From contig NZ_SZQA01000031.1 of the NCBI RefSeq assembly GCF_005233835.1, positions 1 through 64,000 on the forward strand: 64,000 bases of DNA. The letters run 5' to 3'. This DNA is from Herbidospora galbida (lineage in GTDB: Bacteria > Actinomycetota > Actinomycetes > Streptosporangiales > Streptosporangiaceae). Below, piece after piece: positions 36,903 through 46,300 of this stretch; position 1 is the stretch's first letter, and each line of letters starts with the position of its first letter. Both the position numbers and the translations under genes were made by a program. Under the pieces are notes generated by a model, which was not told the DNA's origin, made no database searches, and saw nothing but the letters and a program-made list of their open reading frames with translations.

Positions 36903-38374
36903 CGGCCTCGGTAGTCCTTCGACGCCGCAGGCGCCGGGCGGCGGTGGTTGGCCAGGAAGACCATCGCCAGGAGCACCACCAGCAACGGCGCCACGAGTCC
37001 CTGCGCGCTCGGCGCGTGCGGGACGGAGTAGGGCGCCGGCCGGCTCGCGGCGACCGGGAGGGTGCTGATCTCCGGCGCCGGTTCGGCGTGCACGAGCGGC
37101 GTCTCCGCCGCCATCTCCTTGAGGAGGATCACCTTGGGAATGGGCCCCCGGGACGCCTCGGGGGCCGGTCGGGCCTCCTCGACGACGGCGGGGGTGTCGG
37201 CCCAGACGAGCGGACCACGGTCAGGACAGCCGTTCTCGTCGCCGCCGGTACACCCACCGGGCCCGACACCGGCAGGCGAGCCGGAGTCGGAAGAGATCCC
37301 AGGAGTGTCGTCGGCGCCGATACCCGACCAGACGTGATGCGATCCGGGGCTGGACCAGGTGTCCGTCCCATCGCCCGACCTGAACCCCGGCTCGTCCGCC
37401 GATCCGCCACCCCACCTGGTGTCGGGACTGGCGCCGATTCCGATCTTGGGCAGGGCGTGCGATCCGGGGCCGGTGTTCGCGCCGGTGTCGGTTCCGTTTC
37501 TGGCGTCCGATCCGATGTGGGCTCCGGGGCCGGTGCCCCTGCTGGTGTCGGTTCCGGTCTTGGCGTCCGAATCGGTGTCGGGTCCCGCGCCGGTGTTCGT
37601 GCCGGTGTTCGTGCCACTGTCGGTGCCGGATTCGGTGTCCGAACCGGTGCCGGAGGTCGTTCCCGAGTCCGTGTCGGCGCCGATTCCCTGTCGCGGCCCC
37701 GAGCCGGTGTCGGATCCGTGGCCGGGGCGGCCGTCGAAGCCTGGCTTGTCGTCGGAGTTGCCGCCGGGCCTCGTGTCCGGCCTGTCCCAGGGCCTGGGGT
37801 GCGGGCCCATGCCGGGCCGCGTGTCGGGCCGGCCGTCGGAGCCGGTCTCGGTGTCCGAGCCGGTGTCGGTCGTGGTGTCCGAGCCGGTCTCCGGTTCGCC
37901 GGCGGTCTTCTCCAGGATCTGCTCCGGGTAGCCGAACCCGACGACCGTCCCCTCGTCGTGGGTTCGTTCCTGGACCATGTTGCTGGTGTTGCCCTCGATC
38001 GAGGTGAACTGCGAGCCGTCCACCTTCGTCACGAGTCCTACGTGATCGATACCGTCGACGCTTCCTCCGCCGTCCCAGTCGAAGAAGACGACCGCCCCCG
38101 GCTGCGGCTTGTGACCCCAGGCCCCCTGCGCCTGAAACCACTCCGCGTGCGCGACGGTGTAGGAGAACTCTCCGAACCAGTCGCTGTAGCCGAGCTTGTT
38201 CGCCCCCCACGAGAGGAACATGTCGCACCACGGCTGGTACGAGTAGTCAGCGTCGGTCTCGACGGCGTTGTACCAGTCCCCGAACTTGGTGTAGCCGCCG
38301 GATTGCTCTTGGTATCCGATCTCCTTCCTCAACAACGTGATGAGCTTCTGCATCTCTGGGGTCATATGTGACAT
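36890..38374 (-). CDS. CHAP domain amidase/peptidase with long Gly-Ser-Thr-Asp linker and C-terminal membrane segment
   Basis: A 494-aa protein. Residues 10-155 are a CHAP domain with Cys50 (YQPWCDMFLSW), His111 (DGIDHVGLV) and Glu127 (SIEGNTS), the papain-like triad used to cleave peptidoglycan peptides or amide bonds. There is no signal peptide. Residues about 158-385 are low complexity (Gly, Ser, Thr, Asp, Pro), followed by a Pro/Ala-rich part, one hydrophobic helix at about 459-475 and a basic tail. That suggests a C-tail anchor; which side of the membrane the CHAP domain is on is unclear. It follows the Ser/Thr kinase gene on the same strand, 113 bases downstream. Confidence 0.85.
   Translation of the reverse strand: MSHMTPEMQKLITLLRKEIGYQEQSGGYTKFGDWYNAVETDADYSYQPWCDMFLSWGANKLGYSDWFGEFSYTVAHAEWFQAQGAWGHKPQPGAVVFFDWDGGGSVDGIDHVGLVTKVDGSQFTSIEGNTSNMVQERTHDEGTVVGFGYPEQILEKTAGEPETGSDTTTDTGSDTETGSDGRPDTRPGMGPHPRPWDRPDTRPGGNSDDKPGFDGRPGHGSDTGSGPRQGIGADTDSGTTSGTGSDTESGTDSGTNTGTNTGAGPDTDSDAKTGTDTSRGTGPGAHIGSDARNGTDTGANTGPGSHALPKIGIGASPDTRWGGGSADEPGFRSGDGTDTWSSPGSHHVWSGIGADDTPGISSDSGSPAGVGPGGCTGGDENGCPDRGPLVWADTPAVVEEARPAPEASRGPIPKVILLKEMAAETPLVHAEPAPEISTLPVAASRPAPYSVPHAPSAQGLVAPLLVVLLAMVFLANHRRPAPAASKDYRGRHRR
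37222..37903. repeat. Low-complexity coding repeats of the CHAP protein linker
   Basis: Degenerate short units such as GGTGTCGGTTCCG on the plus strand, read on the minus strand as GTDTGSDT- and DTRPG-like runs. They explain the long apparent open frames on the opposite strand here. Confidence 0.75.
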
Positions 38375-38487
38375 CCATTACGCTTCGGGGTCAATCTGCG
38401 TGAATGGGATGTTCATGGACCTTTAAGGTGCAGGTCAACTCACTTTACTCAAACATGACCAAACTGGACAAAAGGGATCTTCGCAGG

Positions 38488-40758
38488 TCAGAGGGCTCGA
38501 CCAGGTCCCGAGTCCGACGGCGTAGGGGTTTGGGGCTCCTCCTCCACCGGGCAGGCCGGAGATTCGAGTGTGACCGTCTGGGCGGCCGTGTCTCCTCCCG
38601 GGGAGGCCGTCACGCTCACCTGCCGGACGTCCCGCGCCCCGCACGGGGCCTGCTTGTAGCCGGTCTGGAACTCGCGGACGTACTCTTTCTCCCCGCTCAG
38701 CTCGGCCGTCGCGGTCGTCACGATCGGGTTGGTCTCCCGTTCGCCGACCCGGACCGTCCGGGTGAACGTCACCGCCAGTGTGATCGGCGCGGTGCTGCCC
38801 GAGGTCACCCTGACCGTCGCGAGCGATCCGTTCCACCCCTGCAGGCCGACCGAGGGCGGCGCGCAGTCGGGCCCGGTGACCCGTTTCCGGCTGGTCTGGG
38901 TGCCGTTGGCCGCCGCCGGTTCGGTGGTGATCTGCACCGTGTACGTCGAGGTCTGGCCGCACGCCGGCGTGCCCAGGTCGGTGCGGGCGGTGAAGGAGTA
39001 CTCCCGGTGCCCCGACAGGGTCGTGCTCGACGACTTGGTGACCTCGCCGTCGCGGTCGAACCGGGCCAGCACCTTCACCCGGCCGATGCCGTCGGCCTTG
39101 AGCCGCACCCCGGCGGCCTTGCCGTCCCAGCCGGTGATCGTGACGTCGTCGACGGCCGGCGGCGGACACGGGCCGCCCTTGACCGAGACGGTCTTCGAGG
39201 CCGTCTTGCCCGCCGAGGGCGAGGTCTCGACGGTGATGCGCCGGTAGGAGGTCGTACCGCACGCGGGTGGGGTGAAGGCCTGCTGCACGACGGGGGCGTA
39301 GGCGGTCGCGCCCGCGAGCGGGACCACCTGCGGCGGGAGCGTGTTGAGCGCCGACTTGTCGGTCCCCTCGGCGAACCGGACCGTCATCGTGACCTGCGCC
39401 GGGGTGTTCGTGGCGAGGCGGACCGTGGCCGACTGCCCGTCGAACGACTGGATGTTCAGGCCGGAGACCTTGAGCGGCGGCGGTGGAGCGGTCGCCGTCG
39501 CGGTGGCCGTGGCGGTCGCGGTCGCGGTCGCGGTGACCGTCGGCGTGGCGGTGCCCGGCGGCAGGACCGTCGACGGCTGCTCGGTCGTGGCCTCCTCCGA
39601 CGGCTCTTCGGTCGTCGTCGGCTCCACTTCCGGCGTGGCCGGGGGCGTGGTCTCCTCCACCGGTACGACCGGCGGCGGCGCCTCCTGGGTGGGGGTCTGC
39701 GTGGGCGGGCGTAACGTGGTGCCGCCCGCGACCGGGGTCTGGCCGTTGGCCGCCACCACGATCGCGATCACCACCGCCGCCACCAGCGACCCGGCGATGG
39801 CGAACCGCGGCGCGAACCGGGTCAGCCGCTGGCTCAGGATCGTCCGCGCCAGCGAGGTGTTCACCTGTGGCGCCGGCGTCGACGGCTTGGCCAGCGGGAA
39901 CATCAGCGCCATCAGCGTGGCCAGCTCGGCGAGGTGCCGCCGGCCGCGCTCCTCCCAGTCGCGGCCGTAGGCGGCCAGGGCCGCGAGCTCCAGGTCGGCG
40001 ACGAACTGGTCGGCGGTCGGCGGCCGGGCCATCGGGTCTTTGGCCATGCCGCGCCCGACCAGCGCCCTGACCGAGCCGGGCACCTCCATCGTCGGGATCG
40101 GCGCCCCCTGGTGCTGCCGCCGAAGGGTGCCCACGTCGAGCGAGTGGTAGGGCCGGTGGCCGGTCAGGCACTCGAAGAACACGCAGGTGGCGGCGTACAC
40201 GTCGGTCGCCGGGCTGGCCGGGTTCCCGGCCCACTGCTCCGGAGCCATGTACGACGGCGTGCCCGTCGCCTGCCCCGCCTCGCCGACGTGGCTGGCGATG
40301 CCGAAGTCGGCCAGCTTGCTGGTGCCGTCGGCCTGGACGAGCACGTTCTCGGGCTTGTAGTCGCGGTGCACCACGCCGTGGGCGTGCGCCGCCGACAGGC
40401 CCAGCAGCGACCCCTTCAGCACCACCAGCGCCGCCTCGGGCGAGGTGTTGCCGTGCTCGGCCAGGATGCTCCGCAGCGACACCCCGTCGACGAGCTCCAT
40501 CACGATGGCCGCGTCGCCCCGGGGCGACTGCACGTATTCGTACAGCCGCACCACGTTCGGGTTCTCCAGCTCGACCATGAGCCGGGCCTCACGCTGGAAG
40601 CTGGCCAGGAAGCCTGGGTCACGTCGCAGCGTCTCGCTCAGATACTTGATGGCGACATAGGCTCCGGTCGTCTCGTATGTCGCCAGCACGACCCGGCCGC
40701 CACCCCCGGCACCGAGTTCGCGTACCTCCCGGTAGCCCGGAACCGTCCACGTGCTCAA
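38488..40758 (-). CDS. Membrane Ser/Thr protein kinase with extracellular repeat domains
   Basis: A 756-aa receptor-type Hanks kinase. Cytoplasmic kinase: Lys38 (VAIKYL), Asp133 (VVHRDYKPEN), Asp151 (ADFGIAS) and GTPSYMAPEQW. A membrane helix follows at about 320-337, then a Pro/Thr linker and an extracellular part made of about four Cys-containing beta-sandwich-like repeats (ACGTTSYRRITVETSP, ACGQTSTYTVQITTEP, PCGARDVRQVSVTASP are equivalent positions). No PASTA domain. TTG 40758 is chosen because GGAGGGGG lies 8 nt upstream; GTG 40800 and ATG 40776 are alternatives. It probably senses an extracellular signal. Confidence 0.87.
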   Translation of the reverse strand: MSTWTVPGYREVRELGAGGGGRVVLATYETTGAYVAIKYLSETLRRDPGFLASFQREARLMVELENPNVVRLYEYVQSPRGDAAIVMELVDGVSLRSILAEHGNTSPEAALVVLKGSLLGLSAAHAHGVVHRDYKPENVLVQADGTSKLADFGIASHVGEAGQATGTPSYMAPEQWAGNPASPATDVYAATCVFFECLTGHRPYHSLDVGTLRRQHQGAPIPTMEVPGSVRALVGRGMAKDPMARPPTADQFVADLELAALAAYGRDWEERGRRHLAELATLMALMFPLAKPSTPAPQVNTSLARTILSQRLTRFAPRFAIAGSLVAAVVIAIVVAANGQTPVAGGTTLRPPTQTPTQEAPPPVVPVEETTPPATPEVEPTTTEEPSEEATTEQPSTVLPPGTATPTVTATATATATATATATAPPPPLKVSGLNIQSFDGQSATVRLATNTPAQVTMTVRFAEGTDKSALNTLPPQVVPLAGATAYAPVVQQAFTPPACGTTSYRRITVETSPSAGKTASKTVSVKGGPCPPPAVDDVTITGWDGKAAGVRLKADGIGRVKVLARFDRDGEVTKSSSTTLSGHREYSFTARTDLGTPACGQTSTYTVQITTEPAAANGTQTSRKRVTGPDCAPPSVGLQGWNGSLATVRVTSGSTAPITLAVTFTRTVRVGERETNPIVTTATAELSGEKEYVREFQTGYKQAPCGARDVRQVSVTASPGGDTAAQTVTLESPACPVEEEPQTPTPSDSGPGRAL
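39491..39552. repeat. Coding dinucleotide-codon repeat in the kinase linker
   Basis: GTCGCG/GTGGCC hexamers repeated about ten times, read on the minus strand as an alternating Ala-Thr run between the kinase membrane segment and its outer domains. Confidence 0.75.
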
Positions 40759-40800
40759 CTGCGAAGCCCCCTCCATCGGGCACCCGGCGCGAAATGTCAC

Positions 40801-41116
40801 CTAACGCCGCGTACTCATACGAAGGTCTCACCGCATCGTCAGCTTGTCACCGGACTAGAAATGTCACCTTGTCGCTGCAAACCCGTTGGGCATAGGGCGT
40901 AACCGACAGTCGCGAAGCCCTGACCTGCGAGGTTGGTGCGACCTTGGCGAACACGGCCTGAGCATTGATGTCCGTTGGCAATACTGGAGGGCGTAGGTGA
41001 CCGGTATGCCCGGTCCGTATCGCGGACACGCGTAAATAGCGAAAAAGTTCGTCCGGATATCCCCTTGTCCGAGACCGTATCGCGTGTCCAGAATCTAATT
41101 TTGGGGGTGGGACACC
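40801..41116. promoter_or_regulatory. Divergent control region with a duplicated element
   Basis: About 316 bases between the kinase and response-regulator genes, no supported ORF. The decamer CCGTATCGCG occurs at 41015-41024 and 41075-41084, exactly 60 bases apart (about six helical turns). The first copy sits in the inverted repeat GTCCG-TATCG-CGGAC (41013-41027). GGGGGTGGG just before 41117 is the ribosome-binding site of the regulator gene. A likely binding region for a regulator, possibly the gene's own product. Confidence 0.5.
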
Positions 41117-41725
41117 ATGATCAGAGTCGCCGTTGCCGACGATCACCCGCACGCACAGGCCGGGATCCGCCGCCTGCTGACCCGGATGCCCGAGGTGGGG
41201 TCGATCGTCGCCGCCCCCTCCACCGACGCCGAGATCGACGTCGTCCTCCTGGCCCTCTACGGCGACGACCGCCGCCCGGCCCTCGCCGCGATCGAGGGGT
41301 GGACGCCCCGGGCCCGCGTCCTCGTCACCGCCGCCCACGGCGATCCGTCCGACGTCGTCGCGGCCCTCCAGGCCGGCGCGTCCGGCTATCTCCCCAGGAA
41401 CACCGCGCCCGACGAGTTCCGCCAGGCCGTCCTCCAGGCCGCCGCGGGCGGGTTCGCGCTCGGCCAGGGGCTGGCCGAGGTCCTGCGCGGCCAGCTCGCC
41501 TCGGCCACCTCGACCCTCTGCCTGCGCCCCGCCCTGTCGCCGCGCGAGACGGAGACGCTGCGGCTCATCTCGAAGGGATGCACGCATCCCGAGGCGGCCA
41601 AGGCCATGAACATCGAGGAGCTCTCCGTCGACCAGCTGGTCGTCCGCATCCAGGTGAAACTGGGTTTCGGCAACCCCCGCGACCTCCGCCGCGTGACCGA
41701 AGACCTGGGACTCCAAAGGCTCTGA
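41117..41725 (+). CDS. Atypical NarL/LuxR response regulator lacking the phosphoacceptor Asp
   Basis: A 202-aa two-domain regulator. The receiver keeps the acidic pair (VADDHP, Asp8/Asp9) and Thr71, but the phosphorylated Asp of the usual LLDL motif is Ala46 (VVLLALYG) and the conserved Lys is Arg94 (GYLPRN). The C-terminal LuxR HTH (LSPRETETLRLISKGCTHPEAAKAMNI) is less regular than usual. It cannot be phosphorylated in the normal way; control by ligand binding or protein contact, or constitutive action, is likely. No histidine kinase is adjacent. It starts a plus-strand group with the next two genes. Confidence 0.85.
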   Translation: MIRVAVADDHPHAQAGIRRLLTRMPEVGSIVAAPSTDAEIDVVLLALYGDDRRPALAAIEGWTPRARVLVTAAHGDPSDVVAALQAGASGYLPRNTAPDEFRQAVLQAAAGGFALGQGLAEVLRGQLASATSTLCLRPALSPRETETLRLISKGCTHPEAAKAMNIEELSVDQLVVRIQVKLGFGNPRDLRRVTEDLGLQRL

Positions 41726-41732
41726 GGGTTGC

Positions 41733-42167
41733 GTGTGGCTCGGCGTCCGGAAGACGCTGGGCCCAGTGGAACCGAACGAGTACGAGGAGCAGATCCGACT
41801 GCACCTCGCGGCGATAGCCCGAAGAGCGGCCGGCCCGGAAGTCGTCGACGCTCTCCTCGCGCACGCCCGGGTCGCCCGTTCACCGGCCTCGGTGGACGGC
41901 GCGGTCCGCGCCGCCCGCCTGCTGTGCGAACACGACGCCCTCGAACACGAGAGCACACTGGTGCGCGCCCTCCGGTCGGGCGCCGACACCCTGATCAGAC
42001 GTCCCGCCATGGCCCTGCCCCTGGCCGAGGAGGCCGTCTCCCTGGCCCGCGGCCTCGGCGGCCCGCCGCTGATCGTCGCCCTGGCGACCCTGTCACGGGT
42101 GCTCAGAGCGGCGGGCAGGGGAGCCGAAGCCGACGCGGCCGAGGCCGAAGCCGAGTCGCTATCGTGA
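41733..42167 (+). CDS. Hypothetical helical protein in operon with the response regulator
   Basis: A 144-aa soluble, Ala/Arg/Glu-rich all-helical protein, resembling a TPR-type two-and-a-half repeat (HALEHESTLVRALRSG and LPLAEEAVSLARGLGG helices). It begins 7 bases after the regulator's stop at GTG 41733; GTG 41766 is an alternative. Only four bases separate it from the hydrolase start. No named family is recognised. As partner of an unphosphorylatable regulator, an interaction role is conceivable but unproven. Confidence 0.65.
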   Translation: MWLGVRKTLGPVEPNEYEEQIRLHLAAIARRAAGPEVVDALLAHARVARSPASVDGAVRAARLLCEHDALEHESTLVRALRSGADTLIRRPAMALPLAEEAVSLARGLGGPPLIVALATLSRVLRAAGRGAEADAAEAEAESLS

Positions 42168-42171
42168 CGCG

Positions 42172-43380
42172 GTGACCGTTTCGCTGACCGACCACGTCTT
42201 CACCGTCCCGCTCGACCACACCGACCCGTCACAGGGGTTGATCGAGGTGTTCGCGCGGGAGGCGGTCGACCCCCGGCGGGCGGACGACGACCTGCCCTGG
42301 CTGGTCTTCCTGCAGGGCGGACCGGGCGGGAAGTCCCCCCGGCCGCTCGCCGCCGACGGCTGGCTCGGCCACGCGCTGCGGACCCACCGCGTGCTGCTGC
42401 TCGACCAGCGGGGCACGGGCCGCAGCACCCCCGTGACGGCCAAGTCCCTCCCCGCCCCCGACGGCCCCGAGCTGGCGGCGTACCTGCGCCACTTCCGCGC
42501 CGACTCGATCGTGGCCGACGCCGAGCACATCCGCCGCGCCCTGGGCGTCGAGCGCTGGTCGACCCTGGGCCAGTCCTACGGCGGCTTCGTGACGTTGACG
42601 TATCTGTCGCAGGCCCCCGACTCCCTGTCGGCCTGCTACGTGACGGGCGGCCTGCCGGGCCTGCACGCCGACGCCGACGAGGTCTACGGCCGCACCTACC
42701 GCCGTGTGGCCGACAAGCTCCAGAGGTATTTCACCCGCCACCCCGACGACCGCGCCCGCCTCGACGGCCTGCTCGCCTTCCTGGAACGCAACGACATCCG
42801 CCTCCCCGACGGCGACCGCCTCACCCCCCGCCGCCTGAAGTTCCTGGGCATGGAACTGGGCACCGGCAGCGGCGCGGAGTCCCTGCACTGGCTCCTCACC
42901 GAAGCGTGGGTCGGCGGCGAACTCTCCGACGAGTTCCTCTACCAGGTGATGGCCGAGACGTCCTTCGCCGGCAATCCGCTGTACGCGGTCATGCACGAGT
43001 CCATCTACGGACAGGGCGCCCCGACGAACTGGTCGGCCCATCGCCTGGCCCCCGACCTGCCCCTGACCGGGGAGATGATCTACCCATGGATGTTCGACGA
43101 GATCCGGGCGCTGCGGCCGTTCAGGGAGACGGCGGAGCACCTGGCCCAGATGACCTGGCCCGCCCTCTACGACCCGGCCCGGCTGGCGGTGAACGAGGTG
43201 CCGGTGGGGGCGGTCGTCTACTACGACGACATGTACGTGGACGAGGGCCTGTCGGCGCGGACGGCGCGCGAGGTGGGCAACGTGACGACGTGGGTGACGA
43301 ACGAGTGGGAGCACGACGGACTGCGGGTGTCGGGGGAGACGGTCATCCGGAAGGTGCTGGGCTTGATCCAGGCCAGGTGA
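42172..43380 (+). CDS. Alpha/beta hydrolase, proline iminopeptidase-like (S33)
   Basis: A 402-aa cytoplasmic hydrolase. The FLQGGPGGKSPRP oxyanion loop, LLLDQRGTGRST and the nucleophile elbow GQSYGG (Ser135) are the signature of prolyl aminopeptidases; a His near WEHDGL would complete the triad. It would remove N-terminal Pro or other residues from small peptides. TATCGT lies 6 nt before GTG 42172, giving it its own leaderless promoter inside the preceding gene. The 3' end overlaps the convergent NACHT gene by 38 bases. Confidence 0.87.
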   Translation: MTVSLTDHVFTVPLDHTDPSQGLIEVFAREAVDPRRADDDLPWLVFLQGGPGGKSPRPLAADGWLGHALRTHRVLLLDQRGTGRSTPVTAKSLPAPDGPELAAYLRHFRADSIVADAEHIRRALGVERWSTLGQSYGGFVTLTYLSQAPDSLSACYVTGGLPGLHADADEVYGRTYRRVADKLQRYFTRHPDDRARLDGLLAFLERNDIRLPDGDRLTPRRLKFLGMELGTGSGAESLHWLLTEAWVGGELSDEFLYQVMAETSFAGNPLYAVMHESIYGQGAPTNWSAHRLAPDLPLTGEMIYPWMFDEIRALRPFRETAEHLAQMTWPALYDPARLAVNEVPVGAVVYYDDMYVDEGLSARTAREVGNVTTWVTNEWEHDGLRVSGETVIRKVLGLIQAR

Positions 43381-46300
43381 GCCGATAGCGACCGCCCTCG
43401 GCGCGGATGATGCGCCGGGCACGGGCGAACAGGTGCGGGTCTGACTGAGCGATCTCTTCGAAATCGGCCGGGGTCATCCGGCGAACCCAGTTGAAGGCGA
43501 CCACGGGAGCCGCCGAGGGGTCGACGTCGAGTTCCATCAGCGTCACGGCCGCCAGCAGCGCGCCGGTTGGCGTTGCGTGGTCTTCGCCTAGCAGCCGGTC
43601 GATCAGGTGGAGATGGCGGCGATCGCGAGCGACCACGTGCAGCGCACAGTCGAGTAGCTCAGCAGTGTGTGCGAACCGCGAAAATCTAACACACACGGCG
43701 GCGATGAACTCATCAGGCAGGTGATGTCGCTCTCCGTAAAGGAGCTGGAGAAAGCGACGCTTCATCCAGGGATCGTCATGGAAGATGAGATCAAGTTGGC
43801 TTGAGTCGGGGCGGGAGCTGAGCCAGGCGTCGAGAAGCGCGCCTAGGAGCGAATTCGCGGGTTTGCCGGAAGCGCTCACGAACGTCGTCGCGAGCTCCAG
43901 TCGGTCGCGGAACGCCATTTCCGCAATGGCGTTTATCGAATGGCGCCCACTTCCGGTGTCCAAAGACGTGCGAGCCGGCCGCACGACCCAAACCGCCTCT
44001 CGACGGTCGCGAGTGATTTGATGAGTCCATTTGGCGATCTCGTCAGGCGCGCGGAGTCCGGCGACAGGTCCGCCGACGGTGATCTCGCGCTCGTTCCCCT
44101 CCTCCCAGGTTCGTGTGATGGTCAGCCAGTCGTTAAGAGCCTGCCACTCCTCGCCCGCCATGCCCGCCCGCCAAAGATCGACGAGGTTCTGCCACTGGTG
44201 GATGTGCGCCGGTCGCGTGCCGAAGAGCTCTCCAGCCCGTGTCGGTCCGCTCAACACGCTGAGCAGCAGGACCACGTTGGCCGTGCGGCAGGCCACGTTC
44301 TGCACTGCGGAGACAGGGCTGGGCCTGTAGTCGCCGACTCCGACGGAGGCGTCGAAATAGGCGTCCCGGAACAGCCGGAGAAGCAGGAGCCTTTCCCGGA
44401 AATCGTCCTCGCGCATTTCGTCGAGGAAACGCAGAATCGGTGCTCGGACGGCGAGGACGGCGAACGACAACAGGTCCGTCAGAATCGTCTGCGATCTCTG
44501 CTGGAAGGACCTGCGGCGTCCTTCCTGCTCGGCTTCCTCACTGACCTGGCTTCTGATCAGGCGGGCGATAAGGTATTCACCGAAGGTGGCGTGCAGGAAC
44601 TCGTAAGTGCTAAAGGCGTCAGTATCCTGCTGGGCGTGTGTCTGGTGGACGAAGAAGAACCTACCCAGCACCTTCTGCGCGGCGGTCAGCGGACGCCGGA
44701 ACCCGGTCGTCGCGACCGTGCTCTCCGGCATGAGCGCGGCGAGGTCGCGGTTCAGTTCTTCGTGAGTGACCCACTGCTGTCCGCGGTTGAACATCGCGAA
44801 TGCCGCGACCGAGAGCCGCTGCAGCTCGAACTCGACCAGGTCGGTAAGGGCGTGCTCGTCGAGGTCCTTCTCGTGTTTGCGGATCTCCCGTGCCGCGAAC
44901 CGGCTGAGAAGACGTTCGTACAGTTCCGACTGGAGCAGCCGGCCGGCCAGCGCCGCGCCGTCGGCATCGTAGAGGGCTAGCATCAGCAGGAGCAGCGGTT
45001 GCCGGGCCAGATCCGGATAGCACAGCACATTGGGCAGCGACAGGTTCGCGCCCGTGCTGCGGTTCCACGCTTCGACCCAGACGCCGACCTGGTCGTCGGA
45101 GAAGGGCTCCAGCCGGAGCGCCACCGACTCTCGGGGAACTCGGCACCGGTCGGCGACGGCGGTCCGGGTCGTCACGATCACCGCGAGTGGGCGACCCAGC
45201 GACGCCTCGCGGTCCTGGAACTCCATGGCCTGCCGGAGATAGTCGGCCCGGTTGACCCCGGTCGCCTGGAGCAGTTCGTCGAGGCCGTCGAGGAGCACGA
45301 CGGGCAGCGCGCCCTCCGCCGACCGGACCAGGTCGGGCCAGGAGATCGTCTCCCCCGTCGTCACGTGGACGCCCGCCTCGATCTGCTCCTGGATGCCTGC
45401 GTCGGCGGGCACCTGCCGCAGTGGTACCCGGATCGGCAGGAAGTCGCTCGACGGCAGGCGCGCCGCGAGCATCTGCGTCAGCACCGACTTGCCCGCGCCG
45501 GGCTGGCCGAGGATGAGCATGGGAGCCTGTAACGCCTCGAATGACGTGAGGTGTCCGGCCAACAGTTGTCCCAGGTCGCCGCGGATCTCCTCTCTGTCCC
45601 ACGTGGATTCCAGACTCAAATCGCTACCGCTCGGATCACCCACTCGCCGGAAAATCGGCACGACATAGCCTTCGCCGAGGCTAGGAATGCGGAGGTCGCC
45701 GACCTGCTCGTCGCTGGGGATGATCGGGCGGATCAACGCTCCCGCGTTCAGCACGTGGATGCTCCGCACCTTCGCCGACGGCACCCGCCCGGCCGTCACT
45801 TCCATCAGCATCTTCTCCAGGCTGGCGAGTGCGGTCTGGGTCGACTCGTGGCCGCGGATCTGAGCCCAGAAGGCGAACTCCGGAAAGTCGGACGCGAGCT
45901 GGTGGTAGAGCTCCTCGTAGTGGCGCGTCGCGGCCTCGGGGAGTTCCGTCATCACGTCTTCCCAGAGGTCACGGGTGACAAAGTTCGGGCCGTTGGAGAG
46001 GAGTGCAGGGATTGTCGTTGACGCGAGCCCGTAGGTCCTTCGCAACTCGTCCAATTGCAGGGAAGTCGGGGTCACCGGGTCGCGTTCGAGCAGGAAGGAC
46101 CGCAGTCGCCTTACGTCGCTCATCGCCGACTCGACGGCCGGGCCGTCGATCCCCAGCAGCTTGAGCGGAAAATGCGGCGGGAGCACATCGTCCAAGGCTT
46201 TGAAGAACGCCGTCGTGATGATGACCTCGTGCGCCGCGACCAGCCGCTCGGTCCGGGTCGCGCGGGGGAGCTTCCCGAGCTTCTCGCGCAGGCTCCCCAA

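Noticed and set aside
36794-38371. 525-codon plus-strand frame with GVRAGVGS-like repeats
   Set aside because: Antisense of the CHAP protein's low-complexity linker; the minus strand has the CHAP domain, so the repeats belong there.
39491-39552. Hexamer repeat possibly regulatory
   Set aside because: In frame and coding for an Ala-Thr linker in the kinase.
42172-43380. S33 hydrolase as effector partner of the NACHT protein
   Set aside because: It is convergent with the NACHT gene, has its own promoter and belongs by order to the regulator group; the 38-base tail overlap alone does not make a system.
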